A stretch of 62,789 nt of DNA from Lindgomyces ingoldianus (GCF_010093535.1 NW_022985218.1:300799-363587), one strand, 5' to 3'; positions 12,172-23,558 are shown, numbered from the stretch's first letter. Program-made: numbers and translations. Notes: generated by a model not told the origin, from the sequence alone.

Positions 12172-13936
12172 TGTCTGTACGTAAGTACAGCTGTGTCTGT
12201 ACACGCGTACAGCTGAATTAGGTTGCCTGAAACGTTAGCTATCTAGCCTGTGCGTTAGGGGCTATGTGTACTTAAGAGCCCTCTTTCTTTATATAAAAAG
12301 AGAGGGCAGTAGTTAATAACAAAAAAATCTTTACTTACTTACCTCTTAGTACGCCCCTTAGGCGTATGTTTGTTTAATTAAACCTAAGTTAACTAACACT
12401 AATTAGTCTATTAATAAACTATTTTACTGCAAAAGCTTAAACCTACTATGTGCGTAGCTACACAGAGAGGGCTTTTTAAGCCTTTACAGAAAACCTGTCT
12501 TTTTAACAGGTAGATTTGTAAGGATTAATAAAACTGCTACTGTACAAACAGCTTACTCTCACTGCGTGTGTAGCCACGCAGAGAGGGCTTAGACGCTCAC
12601 ACCCACCGCGTGCGTAGCCACGCAGAGAGGGTGTAAATAAGCATTATGCGCGCCCCTAGATTAACTAATTACATAAAGACAAGATTAGCAACCTGCTGCG
12701 TGCGTAGCTACATAAAAAGGGCTTACTGCTAAGCCTTTATGCGCTCTAGAGCCTTCTATTAATATAAGCTGTGTAACTACTTACCTACCGCGTGTGTAGC
12801 CACGCAGAGGAGATAATATAAGCTGCATAATTAGAAACCTACTGTGTGCGTAGCTATACAGAGGAGGCTTCTTATTAGCAGCTTACTTTGTTAACACCCC
12901 CTTAATTAATTACCTATATAAGAGGTAATTAATTAGTTAACATCTATTACACGTACAAAAGCCTGCAATATACCTCCCCCCCCCCCTATGTTGCCTAAAC
13001 ACGCTGCAACCTAACATCTATTGCCTACACAAAAGGTAATTAACTAACACCTCCCCCTCCCCTCTCCCTAGGGATCTATTGCCTGCACAAAAGGCAATTA
13101 ACTAATACCTCCCCCCCTCTAGGGATTAATTACTCGCACAAAAGGCAATTAACTAACACCTTTTTCCCCCCCCTCCCTAGGGATTAATTGCCTGCATAAA
13201 AGGCAATTAACCTACACTTCCCCCTAAGTTATAGCGTCTTTATATACCTTATATAAAAAGTTATTAGGGGTTACACATGTGTCTAAAATAATCTTACATA
13301 AAGAGGTGGATTTAGATCTTCTGCATAATAGAATAAATATAGACTCTTCTCTGCTATAATAATAAGCTTTATACACAGTATACATCCTCTCTAACATGTG
13401 TAAGCTGCTAAAAAGAAAGTACACACTATAAAAGTAAAATAACTTTAAAAGATAAATAATGCATAATTTTAATAACCTTTTCTATGTAATTAAGTAAGAA
13501 CTTTTTCTTACTCTAGCTAAGTATAAGCACTATTCTAAAGGCAAGTTAAATTATACGCAAGCTAAAAAGCTAGAGGATATTATAAATAAAAAAAGCACTA
13601 AGGGTTAGCTCTAAAAAAAAAAGTAGAAGAGTAAGAAAAAAAAAGAAAAAAAAAAGTAAAATTAACATACAGATAAGTAAGTAACTTTATAAAAGTAAAA
13701 AGTTACTAGTGTTTATACATAAGTATAGCTATGTCTGTACATATGTATAGCTAAATTAGGTTGCCTAAAACATTAGCTATCTAGCCTGTGCGTTAGAGGC
13801 TATGTGTACTTAAGAGCCCTCTTTCTTTGTACAAAGAGAGAGGGTAGTAGTTAATAACAAGAAGATCTTTGCCTACTTACCTCTTAGTACGCCCCTTAGG
13901 CGTACGTTCGTTCGATCGAACCTAGGTCAACCGACA
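12172..13936 (-). mobile_element. Non-autonomous LTR element, copy 2, inverted
   Basis: A reverse-orientation copy of 8756-10518, 1765 bp, with 227-bp LTRs at 12172-12398 and 13710-13936. The flanks AAGAG (12167-12171) and AAGGG (13937-13941) fit a 5-bp target duplication differing by one G/A change. It is inserted in the Gypsy remnant whose minus-strand frame continues on both sides. Six palindrome motifs and the G/C-run tandem repeats are present in mirror order. A 66-codon frame at 13224-13424 is the mirror of the one in copy 1. Confidence 0.78.
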
Positions 13937-14845
13937 AAGGGTGTATTTGCATTTCTTTTAGAAGTTTAAGTTTATAAGTGCTAGGGTGTGTTTATATAAC
14001 TTAGTATAGTCTTATGTGCTTTTTAGCTAGTTTTTAGAAAAGTTATAGTGTTTTAAGATTTTTTATGTCTAAATATATATAATTATTAAGGTGTATTTCT
14101 AGTGCTAGTTCTCTTTTCTAATTTACTGCCTTTTCTATAGCTTCCTAGGCTAATTAGGCTTCTCTAGTAAGTTTCTAATGCAGCTTTAAAAGTCTAGTTA
14201 TGTAATTTATAGCTTCTAAAAGGTTAGTTAGTTGTAAGCTGTAAAGCTTATATTACAAAGAGTATCTAAAATTAGCTTTGTATAGGGTTTCTTTAGTTAT
14301 AGCTAATTCTATAGTGTTAATAGCAAATTATGCTATTAGTAGCTATTCTGCCTAATCTATTTGTTTATATAAGACATATTTGCGTAGGTACTTTTCTACT
14401 TCTGTGTTTACTTTTTCTGTTTGTCTGTCTATTTACAGGTAATAGGCAGTAGAAAGCTTATAGTTAATTCTAAGGTGCTTAACTGCAGCTGCCTAGAATT
14501 TACTAGTAAATAGTTTATTATAGTTAGAGATAATAATCTTAAGGCAGCTATAAGTAGCTAAGACATTCTTTTCTAGTTTAAACATAAATTCTTTAGCTGT
14601 AATGCTTTTTTCTAATAGCTATAGGTAGACAAACTTAGTAGTTTTATTAATAACTTATGTAATTATGTTGCATAGTCTTTCTATACTAGGTTCTTGTAAT
14701 AGTAGTAGTCTAGTAATAAAATCTATAGTTATTATAGTCTATAGTTAACTTAGCGCTGTAATTAGTTAAAGTAGTCTATAAGGTTTATAGCGCTAAGGAT
14801 TATTCTTGTTACAAGTGTTGCATTTCTATAGAACTTTAGTACATA
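13937..14845 (-). pseudogene. Ty3/Gypsy integrase remnant
   Basis: Minus-strand translation gives, in order, a CNTCNKNNP zinc-finger-side segment, MDFITRL, INKTTKFVYL, a KLFTSKF-like segment, INYKLSTAYYL, DRQTEKVNTEVEKYLRKYV and THPSTYKLKLLKEMQIHP. These match the core and C-terminal part of Ty3/Gypsy integrases. Several TAG/TAA codons replace expected Trp/Gln. The high-coordinate end is cut by the repeat starting at 14846. The other end is interrupted by the LTR element at 12172-13936 and resumes below 12171. Confidence 0.82.
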
Positions 14846-15277
14846 TGTCAGATATGCGCACCTACTGTCAAGACAGGAGGAACGTTTGACGAAAAGCGGC
14901 TACATAGTACGAGCAATAAGCTCGAACAGTATGTTGCTGCAAATTGCAGCATTTTGCAGCATTTTGCAGCATGTTGCAGCAAATTGCAGCATTTTGCAGC
15001 ATGTTGCAGCAAATTGCAGCATTTTACAGCATGTTGCAGCAAATTGCAGCAAATTGCAGCATGTTACAGCATTTTGCAGCAAATTGCAGCATGTTGCAAG
15101 CTGGTCGCGCATAGGGCTAGTGCGCGAGGGACTCGGATCGGAAAAACAAAAGCCGAGCGACACGAGTAGAACAGAAAAAGGATCGATAAATCAATACAAT
15201 CAATCAATCATCCCATACATCATATCCAAACCCATCATTCATCTCAGGAAGCCTAGAAACAGTGCTTCAATCTGACA
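14846..15277 (+). repeat. TGTCAGAT solo-LTR/MITE family, copy 1, with 10-bp minisatellite
   Basis: 432 bp, from TGTCAGATATGCGCAC to GTGCTTCAATCTGACA. The ends form an 8-bp perfect, 16-bp imperfect inverted repeat. The middle (about 14936-15100) holds about 16 units of the 10-bp repeat TTGCAGCANN. The flanks ACATA and ACAGT do not form a clean duplication here. Overlapping frames on both strands are artefacts of the minisatellite. Confidence 0.85.
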
Positions 15278-15639
15278 ACAGTCTACAGTTAGACTAGCGT
15301 AACTCTACCTAAGGTGCTCTAAAGTCTTAATAAATTAGCATAAAACCTGTTTACATTTTAACAACTAATTAGCCTAGATGCTATAAACTAGTTTTTAGCA
15401 CTAACATAAGTAAATAAATGCGTTACCTAATAAAAGCAAAGCTAAGACCTTGTAAAGTGTAGCAGCACCTAGCATACTATAGGTTGCAAGGTACTGCTAG
15501 AAGCAATAAGGTGTTGCTAGGTTTTAAGACACAGAGTGTGTATATAGTTATCTTAATCTACTACTATTTAGAGAGGCGTAATTAACATTTAGTTTATCTT
15601 TATATAGACTAAGTTAGCATTTCGCTTTTTAAAAAGTTG
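15278..15639. other. AT-rich spacer, nothing recognised
   Basis: No coding frame or repeat match was seen in this stretch. Confidence 0.4.
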
Positions 15640-15865
15640 CAATACTATTTATATATTTAGCTCTATATATACCTTCTATCCTGTTTAACTAAACTACTTG
15701 ACCTAGCGCACCTATACTGCTGTACAAGGGCAAACCACAATCTAGCCACCCACCTTCCCCTTCTTGTCCCGAGTCGACCAAGGACTGTACATCCGGCCGC
15801 CCACTCTTCTTGTCTCCCTCTTCTATTATAGGCCCGCGTGCTTCTACAGAGCAAGGATTGTAACA
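15640..15865 (+). repeat. LTR-like repeat (GGATTGTAACA family), copy 2
   Basis: Shares TATATATACCT, AAACCACAATCTAG, GGACTGTACA and the terminal GGATTGTAACA with 19512-19677 and the reverse of 10654-10896. The start is uncertain. The 67-codon minus frame inside is not a credible gene. Confidence 0.5.
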
Positions 15866-15869
15866 CTAT

Positions 15870-16165
15870 AGGCCTTGTACAGAGGATATTAGAAAACTAT
15901 TAAGCTAACTACAGAGGAGATGTGCAACTAAATACATAGGGGAATAGAGGTAACAGTAGGGGGCAGGGCTGTAACGACTCTCACGAATCGTTCCATCTCG
16001 GGTCGTTCAGAACCTATCCGAAGGGTCCCTGTATCAGCCCTAACTATAACTTAATCCTGTCCCCTGCAGTTACCCCTATTCCTTTATATCTTTAGTCGCA
16101 CCTTGCCTCTATAGCTAGCTTAGTAGTTTTCTAATATTCTTTTATACAAGGCTCAGCTCCACTAG
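15870..16165 (+). repeat. Broken TGTAAC-type LTR with an inverted flank
   Basis: 15970-16160 matches the first two thirds of the LTR at 22132-22420 (TGTAACGACTCTCACGAATC onward). The preceding 15876-15968 is the reverse complement of about 16035-16150 in the same repeat, so the two form an imperfect inverted repeat. A rearranged LTR is the simplest reading. Confidence 0.6.
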
Positions 16166-16461
16166 CGTGCTCACGGGCCACCGGCCCATACATTTTGAAA
16201 GCACCTCTGTAGATATATAGAATTTTTCAGTAGAAGAGATGGAAAGGATGAGAGGGCGTTGCCGTCTCTAAAGACTTCTGGAAAGCAGGGTCTGAGTGGA
16301 GCATATCTTATCGGCTAACGCTGCCAAGCGCTACCGTTCATTGGCTGCAGCGTTCGTCGCTTCTGTTGCCGCAGTGATTGGTGCTTGCGACTGGTCGTTG
16401 TGTGCGTGCCCTCTACTGCAACTCCACGATCTTAGCCCAAGCATTGCGATCAACCTCGGCC

Positions 16462-17895
16462 ATGCCACCATGCCTATCATCCTCCAACTCGACATCCCCC
16501 CTCAATCGCGTAGAAGCCTGGTTGTGGAACTCCCCTCCAGCGTCTTCGAGTCCAATTGATCGCTTGCGCAAGCGAAACTGCGATGCTGATATGTCGCGCA
16601 ACTTGAGCCCCAAACGACAACGCGTTGACATTGATGATGTGCTGCCAGCCCAGAGCGCATCGCAAGTCGGTAGCATCAGCGTTGTGGATCTGTCGGACCG
16701 CACGACCTTGACTGCCCCACAAGGGTCCAAGAGGAGCTCGAGTCCCACGCGCCATCTCACCGAACTCCGCACTGCGACGCCCTCCATCACGCTCAGCCCC
16801 TTCAACCAGGTCAAACAACCGCCGCCAGTCGACGTAGCCGCCCGCATAAATAGACTTCGCAGCCACTTGGGGTGTCGTAAGGGCTTAGAGACCTGCTACA
16901 TACCTGCAGGCCTGCGCCAGGCCATTGAAACAGATGTGCTCTTCGTGCCCTCCCTCGCCATGGATCCCATCGACCCGGATGCGTACGACTACGAAGATAC
17001 GCGACAGGCCAGCGATCCGTCGCTGGTGGATATGCTGGATCGCGTCAAGACCATCTTCCAAGACGCCTGCCATTGTACTGAGTTTGGGCGCGACGAGAAC
17101 GCCTGGTGCTATCGCGTTGTTTGGCCATTGATAGAGCTTGCTATGAAGCTGTACGGCGGTGCTAAGTTTAAACTCGAGAGCGTGTATGGCTTTTGCCGAG
17201 TTTAAGCTCGAGAGTGCCTGCGTTCTGTACTGACTGGCTTCAGGCAGTCGCAAAACATCCAATCCCGCTACCTTTCCACCATTCCCGAGCCTACGCCCGC
17301 ATCGCCTAACAGAAGAGTTGCGTTCACGCGCAAGACCGACTTCTGCTTTTCGTACTCGTATTTCAACCCTCATTTCGCAGAACTATATACACAATTGGCG
17401 GCAGCGAATACGCCAGTTGTATCGCACACAACAGACAATTGCATCCAGCGCCTGGGACTTTTCTCAGGAATCGAGGTCAAACCAGAAAACGGCGATCTCA
17501 AGGAAGCAGAGCTGCAGATAACTATTTGGATGGCAGCAAGCTTGCGGAAGAAGATGGAGCTGGGGCACCTGGCCTTCCCTGTATCCGACGTGCCACCCGC
17601 ACCAGACAATGTGGCAGACAACGCAACTAGCTCTACCAACAAGGTCGGCGCCAACGTTCGACCCTTGCACCTCATTGAGCCCGCGCTCACCATAATTGGC
17701 AACGAGCACAAAGTCTACTATGCGTACCCCTCCAGTGCGGAAGGCGACATAAGAGTACTAGGACCTGACGAGAAATTCGCGCACTTGACGACGCGCTCTG
17801 TGCAGGGAATATTCAAGCTCTTGCGATTCTACGGGCGGATGTTGGAATGGGGAATTGGTAAAGAAGCGAGCACACAAATGGAATGGGGACTTTAG
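16462..17895 (+). CDS. Fungal PD-(D/E)XK nuclease-like domain protein, two exons, 457 aa
   Basis: Predicted exons are 16462-17183 and 17244-17895. The intron (60 nt) starts GTATGG, has a TACTGAC branch site and ends TTCAG. Splicing removes an in-frame TAA at 17203-17205 and restores KLESV followed by QSQNIQSRYLSTIPEP. The start is the in-frame ATG at 16462 in a good context; earlier in-frame codons are not ATG. The N-terminal third is Ser/Pro/Thr-rich with a basic RLRKRN...SPKRQR stretch. The C-terminal half carries the family landmarks ENAWCYRVVWPLIELAMKLY, KTDFCFSY (likely catalytic Asp), FSGIEVKPENGD (the E-x-K of the PD-(D/E)XK fold) and EAELQITIWMAASLRKK. In this fungal family the biochemical role is not established, so nuclease activity is inferred from fold motifs only. 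It sits in a GC-normal island between transposon graveyards. Alternative upstream exons cannot be excluded. Confidence 0.82.
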
Positions 17896-18844
17896 GGAGC
17901 CTTTCTTAGACCAGTGCTTAGGACCCTTGTTGGGGGTGGGTGATGCCTAAGGAGGCTGCCTCTAATTTTGAATAGGGTCACTTTAGGCGCGCACAACTAT
18001 GCCAGCTCTGAGTTAGGCGCTAGGAGCAGGAATACCCTCTACGGGCATACAGGGAGCTGACCAGTCAAGTCATCGGAATTGACGTCACGTCCTCCACGTC
18101 GTCGAAACGGTCCAGACCAGACAAAGTCCTCTATGTCTGACGCTCGCGCAGACTTTTGACTACTGAGAGGATATTGTTCTGTAAAGGATGTCATGCTAGG
18201 GACGCAGCAAAATACCATATTAAATATATTTTCCGCCCTACTACTATTATAGTATACACGAGTCTTTGGTTGTGCCTGGCGAATTATAGGTCTAATCTAC
18301 CCGAGATCTGCTCTTGGCTAGGGCCTTAGCCGAAACTTCTTGGCGCCACCGCACTCGACTTCACCCCTCATTCATGCTCAGAAAAATGCATGCTCAGAAA
18401 AATGCAACGCCTCTCGCACAAGACCATGGCCAGAGCAGCCATCCTCCCTGCTAACAGTGGCACACTGTTGAGAGCTTTAGGATTATTGCCACTCTAGCTA
18501 CGTACGTGCTGTCCGCTCCGTCGCCTCTTAATAGAGTCAGCCACCATGCTAGCAGAAGGCCGTACTGCAGCAATTCTCTCCATCAACAACCCCGCTCTTG
18601 ATGGATCGACTTCGGCTGGTGGCGCACTCAAAGCAGCAAGTCTGCTCCGAAGCGACTGGCACTTGGGATTAGTAGAGGGCGCCTAGGTTGTTAACTGTGT
18701 CGAGCGTTGATGTGTGCTCCCGCCCGGGTGCCTTCTTATACCCTTCTAGCGCCCGCTGGTGCATCTTCTCTGCCTCGCCTAACATGCCCTAGTCCGCGTA
18801 GAGGGGGTCCAAGTTGTTAACTGTCGAGAGTGTTGATGTGTGCT
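17896..18844. other. GC-normal intergenic stretch
   Basis: No confident gene. A 46-codon frame at 18546-18686 has a strong GCCACCATG context but no recognisable domain. ATGCTCAGAAAAATGC is tandemly duplicated at about 18375-18406. A segment of about 32 bp, GTTGTTAACTGT...GTTGATGTGTGCT, occurs twice (about 18688-18719 and 18813-18844). Confidence 0.5.
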
Positions 18845-19161
18845 AAAACTTCTTAATCTCTTCTAACACTATAGCATTAATGTTGTAGCTAGCGCTAGTT
18901 AGCATCTTCTAGAGTCTCTTTATATAAAGGTGTCTAAATTAGTGGTAGAGGCAGTAAAGTTTTAATTTAGTAAAGAAAAACATAAATTTTTTTTTACTAA
19001 TATTAAAAAAAAGTGTCTTTATTTTTATATATAATAACATTTAAAACATTATTAAAGTATGCTCTAAGTTAGTTTACATCTGCTAGTAATAGTAGAAATA
19101 GTGTTAGAGTTTTTAGAATGTAGTATGTAACTAGACTAATTAGGTTTTAGATTTATATAGT
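18845..19161 (-). mobile_element. Ty1/Copia fragment
   Basis: Reverse complement of about 3830-4155 of the Copia element at 1311-7494 (the part before the integrase), including the matching run AACACTATAGCATTAATGTT. Both ends are truncated and there is no coding capacity. Confidence 0.8.
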
Positions 19162-19511
19162 TGTCAGATTGAAGCACTGTTTCTGGGCTTCCTGAGATGA
19201 ATGATGGGTTTGGATATGATGTATGGGATGATGATTGATTGTGTTTTTTTTATCAATCCTTTTTCTGCTCTGCTCGTGTTGCTCGGCTTTGTTTTTCCGG
19301 TCCGAGTCCCTCGCGCACTTGCCCTATGCGCGACCAGTTTGCAACATGCTGCAATTTGTTGCAAAATGCTGCAACATGCTGCAGTTTGTTGCAAAATGCT
19401 GCAACATGCTGCAATTTGCAGCAACATACTGTTCGAGCTTATTGCTCGTACTATGTAGCAGCTTTCGTCCAGCGTTCCCCCTGTCTTGACAGTAGATGCG
19501 CATATCTGACA
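19162..19511 (-). repeat. TGTCAGAT solo-LTR/MITE family, copy 2
   Basis: 350 bp in reverse orientation with intact TGTCAGAT/ATCTGACA ends and about 8 units of the 10-bp repeat. No clear target duplication. Confidence 0.85.
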
Positions 19512-19677
19512 GCTGCATAAGGGCAAACCACAATCTAGTCATCCTACCATACTCCATTTAGCCTAATAGCCACCCGAGAGGACTGTACACCCTACTTGGC
19601 GGCCCCTATTCTCCGTCGTGCTCCCCACCCAGGAACAACACTGACCCGCGCACTTCCCCGAAGTGAGGATTGTAACA
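19512..19677 (+). repeat. LTR-like repeat (GGATTGTAACA family), copy 3, truncated
   Basis: Starts within the family at the CTGCATAAGGGCAAACC region and ends GAGGATTGTAACA. At 19678 a Fot1-like sequence begins directly. Confidence 0.5.
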
Positions 19678-19700
19678 CTAGAGCTTATTATATATAAGTA

Positions 19701-21566
19701 ACGTACTTCATGGGCGAGTTGCTCACACACCCGAGTCGCTCACTTTTGCCAAGACCCCACCCCAACAAACTCTATTATGGCCCATAACAACCCGCTCTGG
19801 CACTATATAGTACAGTACAGCCTAGAATATCATTTAGATACTACTTCTGCTTCTTGCTTACACGTTCGCGCGTTATGCCCAGTCTAATTGCACTGTCTGC
19901 AGCGCCTTTAGGATGGCTCACCCACTTCAGCTTGCACCTGCTTCTTCGCCTTCTTCCCATCACTGCGCGCCCTAAACTCCTTTAGAGCTGTTAAGCGCAG
20001 GCCTTCCTAAATTGTTAAGGTCTTTTCTGCCTTAATCTGCTTTCTTTTATGCAATTTACATTACATAGCAGCCTTATTAGCTGCTTAAAGCTTAGTAATT
20101 TCCTGTTACGCTAACACTAGCTTGTGCGCAATTATTGCTGCCCCCTTTAAAACCTTTTTAAACACCTTAACTATAAAAGTTAGTAAACTATTTATATGCT
20201 TTTAAATTTTTATCTTTACAAGCATTAATTACAACCTAAGTTCTAGAGTATTACTTAGAGTTTACAACTACTAGGGCTTGTTATATACAGGTAGTAGTAG
20301 TAATAAAGTGCGCAACTTTACATTAAGGCCTATTATAACTTGTTATAAGTTAAAAGGAACTAATCTAGCGCTTTAAAACCCTTCTTAGATATTACTAAAA
20401 GTAATTACAGCATTATAAGCTGCTTTAAAGCATAGTAAGAACTTTATTTTTATAATATAAGTAATCTAGTTGTGCATAAGGTTTTTAGCTTAGCGCTTAT
20501 ACACTTTTTTTAAAAAAGTAAAACAACCTACATTAAGTAGCTATAAAAAGTGTAATAAGTAAAAAAGCATATAAATAGTAATAATCTTATTATTCTTATA
20601 GTATTACTAAAAATAAAGTAAGTTATAGCTCTTATAGCTGTTAATAACTAGCAGACAGTAGCTGCTAACAGTACACTTTTTTATATGCGCGTTAAAGTGC
20701 TTTAACTAGTCTAGACTAAGCTAATTAGTAGTCTAGCTGCGCTTAGAGATTATAATAACTTAATTCTAGAGTAGATTTTCCTTTTTATACTAGTTTAAAA
20801 AGTAGTTGCTACTCTAAAAGATAATAAAAAGCAGAATAGCCTACCTTTTAGCATTAATGCCCTAGATAGCTGTTGTCCACTCCTAGTTACCTAGCTAGAC
20901 TGCTTTTAGCTGTCCTTATCTCTCTAAACCTGTAACAACTGCTCTAGTAGATATCTAGCCTATTATAAACCCTATCTTGTTAAAGTTGTACATGTTGTTA
21001 TCCTAGATGCTATACTTAGCTTTAATATTCTCTATAAGGTTAAACTAGCTTTAAATTACTATAGAATCCTTATAAAAAGCTTTCTTATAGTTATACTTAT
21101 GCTTAAACTTTACTTTAAGCTTTAAGTAACACTTAATAAACATATTAAGCTAGTTTATACTAACATAGCCTATATTATGCTTAGTGCGTAAAGAATTAGC
21201 TATATTAGCTACAGTTGCTAGCTAGGGGGGAAATCCTTGCGCATTTAGCTTAAGTATGTGCTAAATAATTACCTACTCTTTATTATTATCTAGCTTCTAT
21301 AAGTTAGCTATATAATTAGCTTAGAAAGGTTATCTAGCGCGTTAGTTACTTATTATCTTTTAAAGGACTCTATAAATAGTTGCAGTGTGTTGCTTAGAAA
21401 GTGTTATGTTTTATTTAAAAGCTTAAAGCATAAGCTACATCTAATGTTCTTTTAACATGTTTAAGTAGTGTTATTAGAAATGCATTAGTATAGAAAAAGT
21501 AGTGTAGTAGGGTCTTAGCAAAAGTAAGCAACTTAGGTGTGTAAGCAACTCGCCTATAAAGTATGT
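19701..21566 (-). mobile_element. Full-length Fot1/pogo-like DNA transposon (RIP-degraded)
   Basis: 1866 bp with terminal inverted repeats of about 60 bp (ACGTACTTCATGGGCGAGTT at the left; its inverse, degraded to ...AAAGTATGT, at the right) flanked by TA on both sides. The host sequence before and after rejoins around one TA. A transposase is detectable on the minus strand only as relics. By comparison with the better preserved arm at 21800-22600, the N-terminal helix-turn-helix/CENP-B-like region lies near 21100-21480. There is no intact ORF. Length and TA target fit the Fot1/pogo branch of Tc1/mariner. Confidence 0.82.
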
Positions 21567-21732
21567 TAGTAGTAGTAATAAAGTGTATAACTTTATATTA
21601 AAGCCTATTATAACTTATTATAGGTTAAAAGGGACTAATCTAGCGCTTTAAAACTCTTCTTAGATATTACTAAAAGTAATTATAGTATTATAAGCTACTT
21701 TAAAGCATAGTAAAAACTTTATTTTTATAATA

Positions 21733-23126
21733 ACGTACTTCACAGGCGAGTTGCTCACACACCTGAGTCGCTTACTTTTGCCAAGACCCTACTAAACCAC
21801 CCTTTCTACACTAATGCATTCCCTATAACACTACTTAGACGCGCTAAAAGAATGTTAGATACAGCTTACACTCTAAGCTTTTAAACAAGACATAAAACTT
21901 TTAAAGAAATGTGCTGTAGCTATGTGTAGAGTCTTATAAAAGATAATAAATAACTATAGCACTAGACAACTTTTATAAGCTAATTCTACAGCTAAATTAT
22001 AGAAGCTAGGTAATAAAAAGAAGCAGGTGATTATTAAGACTATACTTAAGCTATATGCGCAAGGAATTTCCCCTTAGATAGCATTTATAGCTAATATAGC
22101 TAATTCTTTGCGCGCTAAGCGTAATCTAGGCTGTAACAATCCTCATGAATTGTTCTATCTTAAGTCGCCTAGAACCTCTAGAAGGCCCTTGTATCAGCCC
22201 TGACCTTAACCTGGCCCTGACCCCTGCTGTTACCCCTATTCCCTCATGTATTTAGTCGCACCTCGCCCCTGTAGCTAGCTCGGTAGTTTTCTGATATCCT
22301 TTTGTACTAGGCCTATAGGTGTCAATGGCATTCCCAGGTTCAGAGTCCCCACGCACTCCCATATGCCTCTGAGTGGATTCCCACCGCATTCGGACCTATT
22401 GTCTTGCCTGCGCCGTTACATAGGCCATGTTTGCATAAACTGGCCTAGTACGTTTGTAAAGCGTTATTTAGAGCTTAAAGTAACGTTTAAGCGTAAGTAC
22501 AACTATAAAAGAGCCCTCTACAAGAGTCCTAGGGTAATTTAGGGCAGGTTTAGCCTTGTGGAGAATATTAAAGCTAAGTATAGCATCTAGGATGATAACA
22601 CGTACAACTTTAGCAAGATAGGGTTTATAATTAGCTAAATATCTTGTAACTATACTTGCGCTTAAAACTTTACTTTAAGCTCTAAATAACGCTTTATAAA
22701 TGTACTAGGCTAGTTTATATAAACATAGCCTAGATTACGCTTAGCGCGTAAAGAATTAGCTATATTAGCTATAAATGCTATCTAAGGGGAAATTCCTTGC
22801 GCATATAGCTTAAGTATAGTCTTAACAATTACCTGCTTCTTTTTATTACCTAGCCTCTATAATTTAGCTGTAGAATTAGCTTGTAAAGGTTGTCTAGCGC
22901 TATAGTTATTTATTATCTTTTATAAGACCTTACACATAGCTACAGCACATTTCTTTAAAAGTTTTATGTCTTATTTAAAAGCTTAGAGCGTAAGCTGTAT
23001 CTAACATTCTTTTAGCGCGTCTAAGTAGTGTTGTGGGGAATGCATTAGTGTAGGAAGAGTAGTTTAGTAGGGTCTTAGCAAAAGTAAGCGACTTAGGTGT
23101 GTAAGCAACTTGCCTGTGAAGTACGT
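21733..23126. mobile_element. Foldback derivative of the Fot1-like element, TSD TA
   Basis: Both ends are the same terminal repeat (ACGTACTTCACAGGCGAGTT and its inverse) flanked by TA (21731-21732, 23127-23128). The left arm (about 21733-22515, ignoring an inserted LTR) and the right arm (about 22640-23126) are inverted copies of the transposase N-terminal half. Left-arm translation includes IANSLRAKRNLG, then after the LTR KRYLELKVTFKRKYNYKRAL and TYNFSKIGFII, matching Fot1/pogo transposases. The DDE half is absent, so it is non-autonomous. Confidence 0.8.
22132..22420 (+). repeat. 289-bp solo LTR, TSD TAGGC
   Basis: TGTAACAATCCTCATGAATT to CTGCGCCGTTACA, with terminal TGTAAC/GTTACA inverted repeats and an exact TAGGC duplication (22127-22131, 22421-22425). 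The Fot1 arm reads through once the LTR and one TAGGC are removed. Base composition is normal despite the AT-rich surroundings. Confidence 0.92.
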
Positions 23127-23558
23127 TATAAGTAATTTAGTTATATATAAGGTTTTTAGCTTAGCGCCTATATACTTTTTTTTAAAAGAGTAAAACAACC
23201 TACATTAAGTAGCTATAAAAAGCGTAATAAGTAAAAAGGTATATAAATAGTAATAATCTTATTATTTTTATAGCATTACTAAAAATAAAGTAAGTTATAG
23301 CTTCTATAGCTGTTAATAACTAGCAGATAGTAGCTGCTAACAGTACAATTCTTTATATATATATTAAAGTGCTTTAACTAGTCTAGACTAAGCTAATTAG
23401 TAGTCTAGCTGCACTTAAAAACTATAATAACTTAATTTTAAAGTAATTTTTTTATACTAGTTTAAAAAGTAATTGCTACTTTAAAAAATAATAAAAGGTA
23501 AAATAGCTTACTTTTTAGTATTAATACTTTAAATAACTATTATCTACTTCTAGTTACC

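Noticed and set aside
14930..15100. Resemblance to a CRISPR array (regular short repeats)
   Set aside because: The units are contiguous 10-mers without unique spacers, in a eukaryotic genome.
14886..15275. Overlapping frames on both strands encoding LQHVAANCS-type repeats (also near 19200-19560, 23550-23950, 27900-28240, 36000-36430 and 36937-37220)
   Set aside because: The 10-bp repeat contains no stop in any phase, so it opens frames automatically. The frames recur identically in every copy of a non-coding repeat.
16296..16559. Alternative plus-strand frame of 87 codons, and minus-strand frames within 16413-17373
   Set aside because: They overlap the nuclease-like gene in other frames and lack its family motifs.
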